Part shown: piece by piece, positions 56,153 to 64,000 of the stretch | How the letters are laid out: each line of letters starts with the position of its first letter | How positions within the stretch are numbered: the first letter of the stretch is position 1 | Assembly (NCBI GenBank): GCA_025455065.1 | Contig: JALONG010000020.1 | Span: 1 to 64,000 of the forward strand | Length of the DNA: 64,000 nucleotides | DNA from: Candidatus Kapaibacterium sp. | GTDB taxonomy: Bacteria; Bacteroidota; Ignavibacteria; Kapaibacteriales; UBA4661 | Direction of reading: 5' to 3' | Notes under the pieces: model-generated | The model's database searches: none | What the model saw: the letters and a program-made list of their open reading frames with translations, nothing else | Told to the model about the DNA's origin: nothing | Program-made: the position numbers and the translations under genes

Positions 56153-58312
56153 TTATTTCTGCGAAGTCGAAGGCGCTTTTGCTCCTTCAATTTCCTCTTT
56201 CGGTGCGTGTTTGATGTCTGTACCGAGACGTTGCATATAAGCAATGAGCGCAACCATTTCCGACTGAGCATCAACTTGCTGACCGCCCTCTGCAAGGCGC
56301 TTGGCAACTGCTTCGGCTTGAGTTTTCATATCCGCGTTTGCTTGTTTTTCAAAGCCTTCGGGATAGGGAACACCCAAACGGCGCAGTGTGATGATTTTTC
56401 CTTCAATGTGGCTTTGATCTACTTTGCGCTCTGCAAGCCAAGGATACGCCGGCATAATCGAACCGGGCGAAATGGTTTGCGGATTTTTGAAGTGCATATA
56501 GTGCCACGAATCAGGATATTTGCCGCCGACACGGTGCAAATCGGGTCCCGTGCGTTTAGACCCCCAAAGGAAGGGATGGTCATACACAAACTCGCCAACT
56601 TTAGAATACTCTCCATAACGCACGGTTTCTGAACGGAAAGGGCGAACCATTTGCGAATGGCAACCAACGCAGCCTTCTTTGATGTAAATGTCGCGCCCTT
56701 CGATTTCAAGCGGTGTGTAAGGCTTTACGCTCGAAATAGTCGGGATATTCGATTTAATGAGTACCGTCGGAACATACTCCACAACGCCGCCAATAACCAC
56801 AGCAACCAAGCTCAACACAGCAAACTGAATCGGTTTGCCTTCCAAGAGGCGGTGCCAATACGTGCCTTGCGGGTCGGCTTCATCGCGGTGAGAAACTGCC
56901 TGTGCTTCTTCGTTGGCGACAAGCGCTCCGGCTTTTGCCGTTTTGTAAAGGTTGTATGCGCCTGCGCAAGCACCGATGATGTAGAGCGTACCGCCCACAG
57001 CACGAAGCGCATACATCGGGATAATTTGCGTAACGGTTTCGAGGAAGTTCGGATAGCGCAGCAAACCTTCTGCGGTGAACTCTTTCCACATCAAACTTTG
57101 TGTAATGCCGCCCCAATACATCGGAATCGCATAAAACCCAATGCCCAGCGTTGCTGCCCAGAAATGGAAGTTTGCGAGTTTATTCGAGAAAATTTCTGAG
57201 CGGAACATACGCGGAATCACATAATACAGCACACCAAACGCCAAGCCGCCATTCCACGCCAGAGCGCCCAAATGCACGTGTCCGATGATGTAGTCGGTGT
57301 AGTGCGTGATAGCGTTCACGTTTTTGAGCGACATCATCGGTCCTTCAAACGTGGACATACCGTATGCCGTTACGCCGACAACCATAAATTTCAACACGGG
57401 GTCTTCGCGCACACGGTCCCATGCGCCGCGCAGCGTCATCAAGCCGTTAATCATACCGCCCCATGACGGTGCAATAAGCATAAACGAAAACACGGTACCG
57501 AGTGATTGCGCCCAGTCAGGAAGCGCTGTGTAAAGGAGGTGGTGCGGACCAGCCCAGATATAAAGAAAGACCAGCGCCCAGAAGTGAACAATAGACAAAC
57601 GGTAGGAAAACACAGGACGATTCGCGGCTTTGGGAATGAAATAGTACATCATGCCCAAAAACGGCGTTGTCAAAAAGAACGCCACCGCATTATGCCCATA
57701 CCACCACTGCACCAGCGCATCTTGCACACCCGCATAAAACGAGTAGCTTTTGAGCAAATTCACCGGCAACTCAAACGAATTGACCACGTGCAGCAGCGCT
57801 ACGGTGAGGAAGGTCGAGATATAGAACCAAATCGCCACGTACAAGTGTTTTTCGCGGCGCTTCAAAATTGTACCAAACATATTGATACCGAAAACCACCC
57901 ACACTAGCGTAATAGCGATGTCAATGGGCCACTCCAATTCCGCATATTCTTTACTCGTGGTAATCCCCAACGGCAGTGTTAATGCGGCGGACACGATAAT
58001 CAACTGCCAGCCCCAAAAGTGGATTTTACTCAGCACATCGCTGTACATACGCGCTTTGCAAAGGCGCTGCAAGGAGTAATACACTCCCACATAAATTGCG
58101 TTCCCCGCAAAAGCAAAAATCACGGCATTAGTATGTAACGGGCGTAAACGACCGTAGGAAAGTTCGGGAATAAATCCCAAAAAGTCCGGGAACACCAGCT
58201 TTAGTGCGACAATTAAGCCGACCAAAAAACCGACAAGTCCCCAAACAACAGTGGCGATACTAAAATCACGCACTATCTTATTGTCATATTGGAACGTCTC
58301 AACTCTTGACAT
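56153..58312 (-). CDS. ccoNO: Fused cbb3 oxidase subunits CcoN-CcoO
   Basis: I prefer the Met at 58312 (720 residues), which follows GGAG at 8 bases; a longer frame would include the upstream repeat. The first 470 residues are CcoN with about 12 TM helices and haem/copper ligands: HTNAVIFAF, WYGHNAVAFFLT and IIGHVHLGALAWNGG. The CcoO part follows with a TM, then a haem-c motif (Cys548, Cys551, His552 in GCVGCHSQM) and a Met ligand in GSIMPAYPW. Fusion of N and O is typical of Bacteroidota. This is the catalytic core of a high-affinity oxidase for low oxygen. Confidence 0.95.
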   Translation of the reverse strand: MSRVETFQYDNKIVRDFSIATVVWGLVGFLVGLIVALKLVFPDFLGFIPELSYGRLRPLHTNAVIFAFAGNAIYVGVYYSLQRLCKARMYSDVLSKIHFWGWQLIIVSAALTLPLGITTSKEYAELEWPIDIAITLVWVVFGINMFGTILKRREKHLYVAIWFYISTFLTVALLHVVNSFELPVNLLKSYSFYAGVQDALVQWWYGHNAVAFFLTTPFLGMMYYFIPKAANRPVFSYRLSIVHFWALVFLYIWAGPHHLLYTALPDWAQSLGTVFSFMLIAPSWGGMINGLMTLRGAWDRVREDPVLKFMVVGVTAYGMSTFEGPMMSLKNVNAITHYTDYIIGHVHLGALAWNGGLAFGVLYYVIPRMFRSEIFSNKLANFHFWAATLGIGFYAIPMYWGGITQSLMWKEFTAEGLLRYPNFLETVTQIIPMYALRAVGGTLYIIGACAGAYNLYKTAKAGALVANEEAQAVSHRDEADPQGTYWHRLLEGKPIQFAVLSLVAVVIGGVVEYVPTVLIKSNIPTISSVKPYTPLEIEGRDIYIKEGCVGCHSQMVRPFRSETVRYGEYSKVGEFVYDHPFLWGSKRTGPDLHRVGGKYPDSWHYMHFKNPQTISPGSIMPAYPWLAERKVDQSHIEGKIITLRRLGVPYPEGFEKQANADMKTQAEAVAKRLAEGGQQVDAQSEMVALIAYMQRLGTDIKHAPKEEIEGAKAPSTSQK

Positions 58313-58355
58313 TGCAAGACTCCGTAAATTGTGAGAAAAAAAAGTTTTGTTTTCA

Positions 58356-58468
58356 AAGGTTATAGGTCTCAGGTTATGGGACATAGGTTGGCTGAACATT
58401 AGGTATAGTACACTTCCTGCACAAATAGACATTGATGCTATGACCTAGAACCTATGACCTAGAGCCTA
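58356..58468. repeat. Intergenic inverted repeat of CCTATGACCTAG words
   Basis: The left part (58356-58391) holds AGGTTATAGG and GGTTATGGGACATAGG; the right (58437-58468) holds CTATGACCTAGAACC and CTATGACCTAGAGCC. The right arm reaches the stop codon of ccoS. The words resemble those at 26395-26425. Confidence 0.75.
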
Positions 58469-58612
58469 CTTATCATCATTCAACATCCGCATTGCAGGCG
58501 TGGTGCGGTCTTTGAATTGTCCGGTTTTGACAGCCCAGATAAACGCTGCTAAAAATGTGAGCGCAAAGGCAGTGCTGAAGCCGACGAGTATCATTACCAT
58601 TTCTGCGGGCAT
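58466..58612 (-). CDS. ccoS: cbb3 oxidase maturation protein CcoS
   Basis: A 48-residue frame with one TM (MVMILVGFSTAFALTFLAAFIWAVKTGQF shows it: residues 5-26), followed by QFKD and a short tail, matches CcoS. The start follows AGGAG at 7 bases. It sits between ccoI and ccoNO, which is standard. CcoS is needed to insert haem b and copper into CcoN. Confidence 0.9.
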   Translation of the reverse strand: MPAEMVMILVGFSTAFALTFLAAFIWAVKTGQFKDRTTPAMRMLNDDK

Positions 58613-58649
58613 ATGTATTCTCCTGAAAAAATGCAGTGAATGAGAGCAG

Positions 58650-61382
58650 TTAGAGTTTTCGTATTTTCGCGCCGATAATCGTTGCCAGCGTCGTAAAACC
58701 TATCACCGTCGCATTGCTGACAGGCATAAGGATTGCGCTCACGAGCGGTGACAGCCAGCCCATGACGGCAAAGGTCAAACCAACGATATTGTACACCACC
58801 GAAATCCAGAACGCAGCAATTATCACGCGACGGGTGTAGCCTGCGAAGCTGATAAAATCGGACAATCGGGCGAGTTTGTCGGCAGAAAGCACCGCATCAC
58901 ACGCAGGGGAAAACGCCCCGCTTTCGCTTGCCAAAGCAATGCCGACATTGCTTTGTTTCAGCGCTCCGGCATCGTTCAGACCATCGCCAATCATTGCCAC
59001 GTGCGCTCCCACATCCTGCAATTCGCGGACGCGCTCAAGTTTATCGTGGGGAGTTTGATAAAACGCCATTGCGCGGTTATCGTCATTAGCATTGATGCCG
59101 AATAAATCGCTCAATCGTTCACGCTCGGCATCGTTATCGCCCGAAAGCAGGAAGAGTGCGTATTTTCTGCGCAGCGTGGCAAAAAGTTCTCTGAGACCAC
59201 TTCTGTACGTGGGTTTGACGGTAAAAAAGCCTTTGTAATCGTTATCAATGGCAACATGAACTTCAGCACCAAACTTGCGAATGTCTGTTGCGGGATAATG
59301 ACGAATCGGGTAATCCAAAGAGCGTAAATCCGGCATTAGCACTGAGCGTTTGCCGGAAATTGTGCGCTTAAATTCTTCGCAGAAAAGCGGCGCAGCGACG
59401 TATTCCGCCGAACCGACGCGAATCAAATGCCCTTCCACACGGCACATAAAGCCGCGTGCAGGCGTTTCGTCGAAATTGCGCACTTCCATTCCGCGCACAA
59501 GTGCATAGCTCATCGTCTCGGCAATGGAGCGGGTAAGCGGGTGCGACGATTGACTAAGCGCCGCAGCGAGGTATTCTTGCTCACATACACGTAAATCTTT
59601 CCCCGCAAACTCTACGGTGCTGTCCGCAGAATCCGTCAGCGTTCCTGTTTTGTCGAAAACAATAGTATTGATGCGGGTTAGCTCAAGTACCACCGACGTA
59701 TTTTTGACATACAGCCCTGCGTTTCCGAAAATTTTCAACGCCCAACCAAGCGCAAACGGCGCTGCAAGCGTCATCGCGCAAGGGCAAGCTATCACCAAGA
59801 CCGCAGTTGCAGCATTGACGGCTTTTACCATATCGGGCATCCATGCGATAAACGCGGCACTTGCCAAAAGCAGCACAAATACCGTAAACCACGCTCCAAA
59901 ACGGTCAGAAACCTCTTCCAATGCGGTTTTGCGGTGTTTTTGAAAAGCATCGTTATTCCACAGCGACGTGAGATAGCTTTGCGAAACGCTATTTTGCGTC
60001 GTCATCTCCACCGCACCGCCTACAATGCGCCCTCCGGCATAGACCACATCGCCTTGCAAGACCTCAACCGGAGAGGCTTCGCCGGTAACGAAACTGTAAT
60101 CCACGTGTCCTTTTTTCGACTCCATCACGCTGTCAGCAGGCACAAGTTCGGCATTGCGAATAAACAGACGCTCGCCCACATCCAAGGTTGCAAGCGGGAT
60201 TGTGGTCTCTTCACCGCCGCGCAGAACGCTGACGGCAATCGGAAAATAGGATTTGTAGTCGCGGTCAAATGCAATAACGTCAAAAGTTTTTTGCTGAAAG
60301 AGTTTCCCGCAAAGCAGCAACAGCACAAGTCCCGTGAAGGAATCCAGATAACCGCTCGTTGCGCCATGCGCGATTTCCACGACACTCCGAATAAACAGCG
60401 CCGAAATCCCAAGCGCAATCGGCACATCGAGATTAATATGCCCGCGTTTCAGACTTTGCCACGATGATTTGAAGTAATCCGAGGCGGAATACAGCAGCAC
60501 GGGAAGCGCCATCAGAATACTCAAAACACCGAAAAAGCCGCGTAAACGCTCGTCCAACGTTCCGGCATCGGAAAAGTATTCAGGGAAACTGAATATCATC
60601 GTGTTGCCGAACGCAAATCCCGCAATGCCGATTTTCAGGTAAAGCGAGGTTAATACGGATTGTTTGGAACGTTTCGGCTTTTCCTTGTCCGAAGTTTTCG
60701 TGCGTTGATTGGCATCAGTGTTGAGTGTATCAACTTGCGGTGTATCAGATTGCGGCGTATCAAGCAGCGCATTAAGGTGAAGTTCCGGCTCATAGCCAAT
60801 GGTCGTCAGGAGTTCCACCACCCCACGCAGCGAGATTTGTTGCGGATTGTAGGTGATATTGACTTCTTTTCGCATAAAATCTACTCTGGAAGCCGTTACG
60901 CCGTCGTTCAGTTTGTAGAGTTTTTCTAAAAGCCAAAGGCAGGAAGCACAATGAATTTGCGGAAGGTAGAAGGTAACTTTAGCGACTTTGCCACTCCGAA
61001 ATTCCAAGATTTGACGCTGAAGCGTTTCATCTTCGAGGTAATCAAAACGGCTTCGGCGCTGGATTGTCGGCACATTTTTGAGCGAAACTCCCGCATGGTT
61101 TTCGATATCATAATACGCGCAAAGGTTATTGTCGCGCAAAAGTTCATAGACAAATTTGCAGCCCTCACAACAAAAAGCCTTGTCGTCGGCTTGAATACTT
61201 GTGTCCGCGCAGAGTTCGCCGCAATGATGACAGTGCGTTGTGTGCTGTTCGACGTGGTGTTGGGCATGACTTTGGCGCTGCTGCTCAGTTGGTAGGTGCG
61301 CTGTCAATACGCCATTGCCGGAAATCCACTCACGTTGTTGTAGCGTTTCGGATGTATTCGGGAAAATATTTGACGTTGCCAT
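58650..61382 (-). CDS. ccoI: Copper P-type ATPase CcoI/FixI
   Basis: The 910-residue protein starts with a His/Gln-rich leader and a Cys-rich element (CHHCGELC at 51-58, CCEGC at 71-75), then an HMA domain with CASC (145-148). About eight TM helices and an A domain follow (TGEASP, unusual only in having Ser before Pro-Val). The metal-binding CPC (IACPCAM), the phosphorylation site DKTGTLT and GDGLNDAGAL complete the family plan. It exports Cu+ for the cbb3 oxidase. A linker of about 35 residues after HMA has DTPQSDTPQVDT repeats. It is the first gene of the cluster. Confidence 0.95.
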   Translation of the reverse strand: MATSNIFPNTSETLQQREWISGNGVLTAHLPTEQQRQSHAQHHVEQHTTHCHHCGELCADTSIQADDKAFCCEGCKFVYELLRDNNLCAYYDIENHAGVSLKNVPTIQRRSRFDYLEDETLQRQILEFRSGKVAKVTFYLPQIHCASCLWLLEKLYKLNDGVTASRVDFMRKEVNITYNPQQISLRGVVELLTTIGYEPELHLNALLDTPQSDTPQVDTLNTDANQRTKTSDKEKPKRSKQSVLTSLYLKIGIAGFAFGNTMIFSFPEYFSDAGTLDERLRGFFGVLSILMALPVLLYSASDYFKSSWQSLKRGHINLDVPIALGISALFIRSVVEIAHGATSGYLDSFTGLVLLLLCGKLFQQKTFDVIAFDRDYKSYFPIAVSVLRGGEETTIPLATLDVGERLFIRNAELVPADSVMESKKGHVDYSFVTGEASPVEVLQGDVVYAGGRIVGGAVEMTTQNSVSQSYLTSLWNNDAFQKHRKTALEEVSDRFGAWFTVFVLLLASAAFIAWMPDMVKAVNAATAVLVIACPCAMTLAAPFALGWALKIFGNAGLYVKNTSVVLELTRINTIVFDKTGTLTDSADSTVEFAGKDLRVCEQEYLAAALSQSSHPLTRSIAETMSYALVRGMEVRNFDETPARGFMCRVEGHLIRVGSAEYVAAPLFCEEFKRTISGKRSVLMPDLRSLDYPIRHYPATDIRKFGAEVHVAIDNDYKGFFTVKPTYRSGLRELFATLRRKYALFLLSGDNDAERERLSDLFGINANDDNRAMAFYQTPHDKLERVRELQDVGAHVAMIGDGLNDAGALKQSNVGIALASESGAFSPACDAVLSADKLARLSDFISFAGYTRRVIIAAFWISVVYNIVGLTFAVMGWLSPLVSAILMPVSNATVIGFTTLATIIGAKIRKL

Positions 61383-61746
61383 AACGCGGGTAAAGGTAAT
61401 TCAGGATAATTTTTTATTATTCCAAACAAAAGAGCATTTTGTCTTTAATTAGTTCTGTCCATTCTTTTCATATATGCCGTAACCTGACTGGCTTCTCTCA
61501 AAACCGCCCTAAGATATTATTTTCTCAAAAGCATAAAGAAAACATAGCGCTTATTCAAGCCTAAAAGCATCAACTTGTTTAAGGAGTATTTTATCCTAAA
61601 ATAAATCTTCCCTTTTTGATTTCCAAATTTTTTTTGTGGTGTAAAGAAAAATACCCTAATTGTTCTCAGCAAATGTACTCTCTATTCACCAACAATAGAA
61701 GAACAACTCACAGAATTATCGGAACTGATTTCAGGAAAGACTGCTG
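61383..61746. other. AT-rich intergenic region, 364 bases
   Basis: It separates ccoI from the divergent methyltransferase and must hold both promoters. No FNR-like TTGAT-N4-ATCAA was seen. A protein-like reading frame (TIEEQLTELSELISGK near 61690-61740) runs into the methyltransferase start, but has no good start codon. Confidence 0.5.
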
Positions 61747-62871
61747 ATGAAGGAGAAATTGCTCACCAACACCCTAAGCATTCCTACACCGCCCCCAACG
61801 CAAGGTATTAAATACGCCGGCTCTAAACTTAAACTCCTGCCGCATATCCTTTCGTGCATTGCCGAATTGGATGTCAAGACCGTTCTGGACGGTTTTAGCG
61901 GCACAACCCGCGTCAGTCAAGCCTTGGCACAAAGAGGCTTTCGGACAATTTCGAGTGATATTGCCCTTTGGTCGGAAACCTTTGCAAAAGCGTATTTACT
62001 CAACACTCACCACCCAAGCCATTTTCAAGCCCTTATTGACCATTTGAACAGTTTAGAAGGCTATGCAGGCTGGTTTACGGAGCATTACGGAGGAGAAATC
62101 GCCTTGCATCAAAAAACAGCACCTAAGCGCCCATTTCAGCGAAAAAATGCCATGAAACTTGATGCTGTGCGGGATGAAATTGAGCGTTTGAATCTAAGCG
62201 ACCACGAAAAAGCTGTCGCTCTGACAAGCCTTATTCTGGCGCTGGACAACGTTGATAGTACGCTAGGACACTACGCTTCGTATTTGGCGGACTGGTCGCC
62301 GCGCTCCAACAATAATTTGCGCCTCGTTGTGCCAAAACTTTTTATCAATACCGATGAACATGAAGTTGTTCGCGGCGATATTTTTGACACAATCCAAAAC
62401 AGAACTTTCGACCTTGCCTATTTCGACCCGCCCTACGGCTCTCATAATACCAAAATGCCCCCCAGTCGTATTCGCTACAATTCCTATTATCACCTTTGGA
62501 CAACAGTCATTTTGGACGACAAACCGCCTATTTTCGGCAAAGCAAACAGACGGGAAGATTCGCGGGATGAAATAGCAGCGTCGGTTTTTGAGGAATTTCG
62601 GAGCGATGAAAATGGTCAGTCTATCGCCATGCAAGCAATCAAGCGCCTTATCGCTGAGACCAATGCGCGGTATATTCTGCTTTCCTACAGCTCCGGCGGC
62701 AGAGCGACACGCGAGGAATTGACCGACATTCTCACAAGCGGCGGAAAGCTGCTGAAGGCAGAAGAAATCAACTACAAGAAAAATGTGATGGGAGAAATGC
62801 GCTGGACAAACGAGTGGATAACGAGTGACGGGAAGTACTGCGAATATCTTTTTTTGTTGGAGAAAAGGTGA
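61747..62871 (+). CDS. D12-class N6-adenine DNA methyltransferase
   Basis: The 374-residue protein has the class alpha order of a D12 methyltransferase: IKYAGSKLKLLPHI at the N-terminus, AdoMet-binding VLDGFSGTTRVSQAL, catalytic FDPPYGSHNT (DPPY) and LLSYSSGGRATREEL. It methylates adenine in a short DNA site that I cannot predict. No restriction gene is next to it, so it may be an orphan or part of a defence system outside the window. The start ATG is chosen because of AGGAAAG about ten bases upstream. Confidence 0.9.
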   Translation: MKEKLLTNTLSIPTPPPTQGIKYAGSKLKLLPHILSCIAELDVKTVLDGFSGTTRVSQALAQRGFRTISSDIALWSETFAKAYLLNTHHPSHFQALIDHLNSLEGYAGWFTEHYGGEIALHQKTAPKRPFQRKNAMKLDAVRDEIERLNLSDHEKAVALTSLILALDNVDSTLGHYASYLADWSPRSNNNLRLVVPKLFINTDEHEVVRGDIFDTIQNRTFDLAYFDPPYGSHNTKMPPSRIRYNSYYHLWTTVILDDKPPIFGKANRREDSRDEIAASVFEEFRSDENGQSIAMQAIKRLIAETNARYILLSYSSGGRATREELTDILTSGGKLLKAEEINYKKNVMGEMRWTNEWITSDGKYCEYLFLLEKR

Positions 62872-62914
62872 GATTGAAAAGACCCAATGCCTTCTGAAGC
62901 ATCTTGCAAAAGCA

Positions 62915-64000
62915 TCACAACTTCACCCCCACCAAATCATTCCACGCCGTTGTAAACCGCTTAGAACGCTGCTCGGAAGGGGAAAGCATTTGTGAATGAC
63001 CCGCAGAAGCTATGCGAACCGTATTGCGCCCAAAGCGCTTGTTGATACCGTCCATGAGGGAACTGAGCGTATCGTCATCGGTTGTCGGGCGGATAAAAAG
63101 GTCTTCCTGAAAACGGTCGCGGGGAATGATTTCCAAGAGCGTTACCCCGACACGCTTGTAGGCATACCCTTCCACAAAAATCTGTTCAAGTGCCTCCTGC
63201 GCTGCGCGAATAAGTTTTGGTGTGGCGCTTGTCTCGCCGTGAAGTGTGATTTGGCAAGCGTTGGCGTAATTGTGTTCCTCATCCTGAAAACGGCTCGTAC
63301 TGAGATAGACCGACAGTACGCCGCAGTAGGATTGTTGCGCTCTCAAGCGCTCCGCAGCTTTGCTCACGTACAGCGCCAGAGCCTCTTGTATCACGGTTTT
63401 TTCTCGTACCGCTTCTTTGAACGACCGCGAACAAAGTATCGTTTTTCGCGTCTGCGGCTGTGTGTCGAAGGTCATTGCCGGAATGCCGCGTAATTCCCGT
63501 TGTGTACGCCATGCGGTGATTGTGCCGCGCTGTTTTATCCAACGTTCATCGGCTTGGCTGAGGTCTAGTGCTGACCGTATTCCCTTCGCGTTGTATGCTT
63601 TGGTGAGCTGTCGCCCAACGCCCCAAACGTCGCTTACATCGGTCTTGCGGAGCGCCGCGCTTATCATTTTTTCATCCAATAGCGGCAAAATACCGTTCAA
63701 ACCCGGTGTACGCTTTGCAAAACGGTTCGCAATTTTTGCGAGTGTTTTTGTGGGAGCAATTCCGATACTGACCGGAATACCTGTCCAGCGCAGAATCCGG
63801 GCGCGAATGATGCGGGTTTTCTCAAGGAGAGTTTCTGCGGGGATGTGGCTCAAATCCATAAATGCCTCGTCTATGCTGTATTCCTCAAGGCATTCATCCG
63901 GCACAAACCGTGCAAGCGTGTTCATCACGCGCTGCGACATATCGCCATACAGTTCGTAGTTTGAAGCAAAGACTTTCACGCCATAATGCTCACAAAGCGG
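62915..64000 (-). CDS. umuC: UmuC/DinB-type Y-family DNA polymerase, 5' end missing
   Basis: The gene runs off the right edge; the visible part starts with LCEHYGVKVFASNYELYGDMS, which in UmuC lies about 60 residues after the start. EYSIDEAFMDLS holds catalytic acidic residues, VSIGIAPTKTLAKIAN and VWGVGRQL are palm and thumb motifs, and a little-finger domain and short tail follow. UmuC with UmuD' forms translesion polymerase V. A umuD gene would be expected upstream, outside the window. Confidence 0.92.
   Translation of the reverse strand, partial: PLCEHYGVKVFASNYELYGDMSQRVMNTLARFVPDECLEEYSIDEAFMDLSHIPAETLLEKTRIIRARILRWTGIPVSIGIAPTKTLAKIANRFAKRTPGLNGILPLLDEKMISAALRKTDVSDVWGVGRQLTKAYNAKGIRSALDLSQADERWIKQRGTITAWRTQRELRGIPAMTFDTQPQTRKTILCSRSFKEAVREKTVIQEALALYVSKAAERLRAQQSYCGVLSVYLSTSRFQDEEHNYANACQITLHGETSATPKLIRAAQEALEQIFVEGYAYKRVGVTLLEIIPRDRFQEDLFIRPTTDDDTLSSLMDGINKRFGRNTVRIASAGHSQMLSPSEQRSKRFTTAWNDLVGVKL

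Noticed and set aside
61383-61746. FNR or Crp-type operator upstream of ccoI
   Set aside because: No inverted TTGAT-N4-ATCAA or TGTGA-N6-TCACA site was found; oxygen control cannot be claimed from the sequence.

Overview
The window reads like a chromosomal segment of a Gram-negative bacterium of the Bacteroidota/FCB group. The signs are two proteins with C-terminal type IX secretion sorting domains, a SusC-like outer-membrane beta-barrel with a carboxypeptidase-regulatory N-terminus, a fused CcoNO cytochrome oxidase, a 2-oxoglutarate:ferredoxin oxidoreductase, and a TAnnTTTG-type promoter element. Kapabacteria, Ignavibacteria or a deep Cytophagia-like lineage are possible. I cannot fix the genus from sequence alone.

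Layout. (1) 1-10.4 kb is an accessory, conflict-type region. It holds a PHP-SMC-like ATPase of the TrlF type, an AlbA_2/Schlafen-type protein with a GHKL-like domain, an AAA ATPase with an OLD-like TOPRIM tail, a SNF2 helicase, a small membrane protein, and a coiled-coil zinc-ribbon protein that shares an Ala/Lys-rich style of helix with the helicase. (2) 10.4-18.4 kb holds an exported amidohydrolase, an overlapping pair of AAA ATPase and PD-(D/E)XK-like nuclease (a candidate two-gene defence system), a TonB-family outer-membrane protein and an RlaP-type nucleotidyltransferase. (3) 18.6-27.1 kb holds an unknown four-TM protein, the translationally coupled chain corA - amidase - TraB/GumN on the minus strand, an MscS channel and a lipase-like hydrolase. 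(4) 27.4-33 kb holds a Ro60/TROVE protein followed by a structured intergenic RNA candidate and a 111-bp MITE, then a DUF1800-DUF1501 pair. (5) 33-46 kb holds PbpC, a small membrane protein, a 1915-residue IPT-repeat protein that carries a papain-like peptidase domain, a DUF2887 nuclease and a two-component system. (6) 46-61.4 kb, all on the minus strand, is a cbb3 oxidase cluster (ccoI-ccoS-ccoNO-ccoQ-ccoP-ccoG-ccoH). It is followed by korA, a chemotaxis receptor and korB, then a SafE-like membrane protein and an NAD(P)-binding protein. (7) 61.7-64 kb holds an orphan D12 adenine methyltransferase and the 3' part of a umuC-like polymerase gene that runs off the window.

The respiratory cluster forms one logical unit. 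CcoI, CcoS, CcoG and CcoH supply copper and assemble the CcoNO-Q-P oxidase, while KorAB feeds reduced ferredoxin into central metabolism. RlaP and TROVE are both known members of RNA-repair/RNA-quality gene sets, but no RtcB ligase is present here.

A striking window-wide property is the repeat content. A GTGGCACAGACA-type palindrome occurs between genes and also in frame inside the TraB/GumN gene. A TTGGTTACTTGG phrase occurs between genes and in frame inside pbpC. Many intergenic gaps, most of all in the respiratory cluster, hold their own long inverted repeat. Several interdomain linkers show short in-frame tandem repeats. No tRNA, rRNA or CRISPR array was seen.
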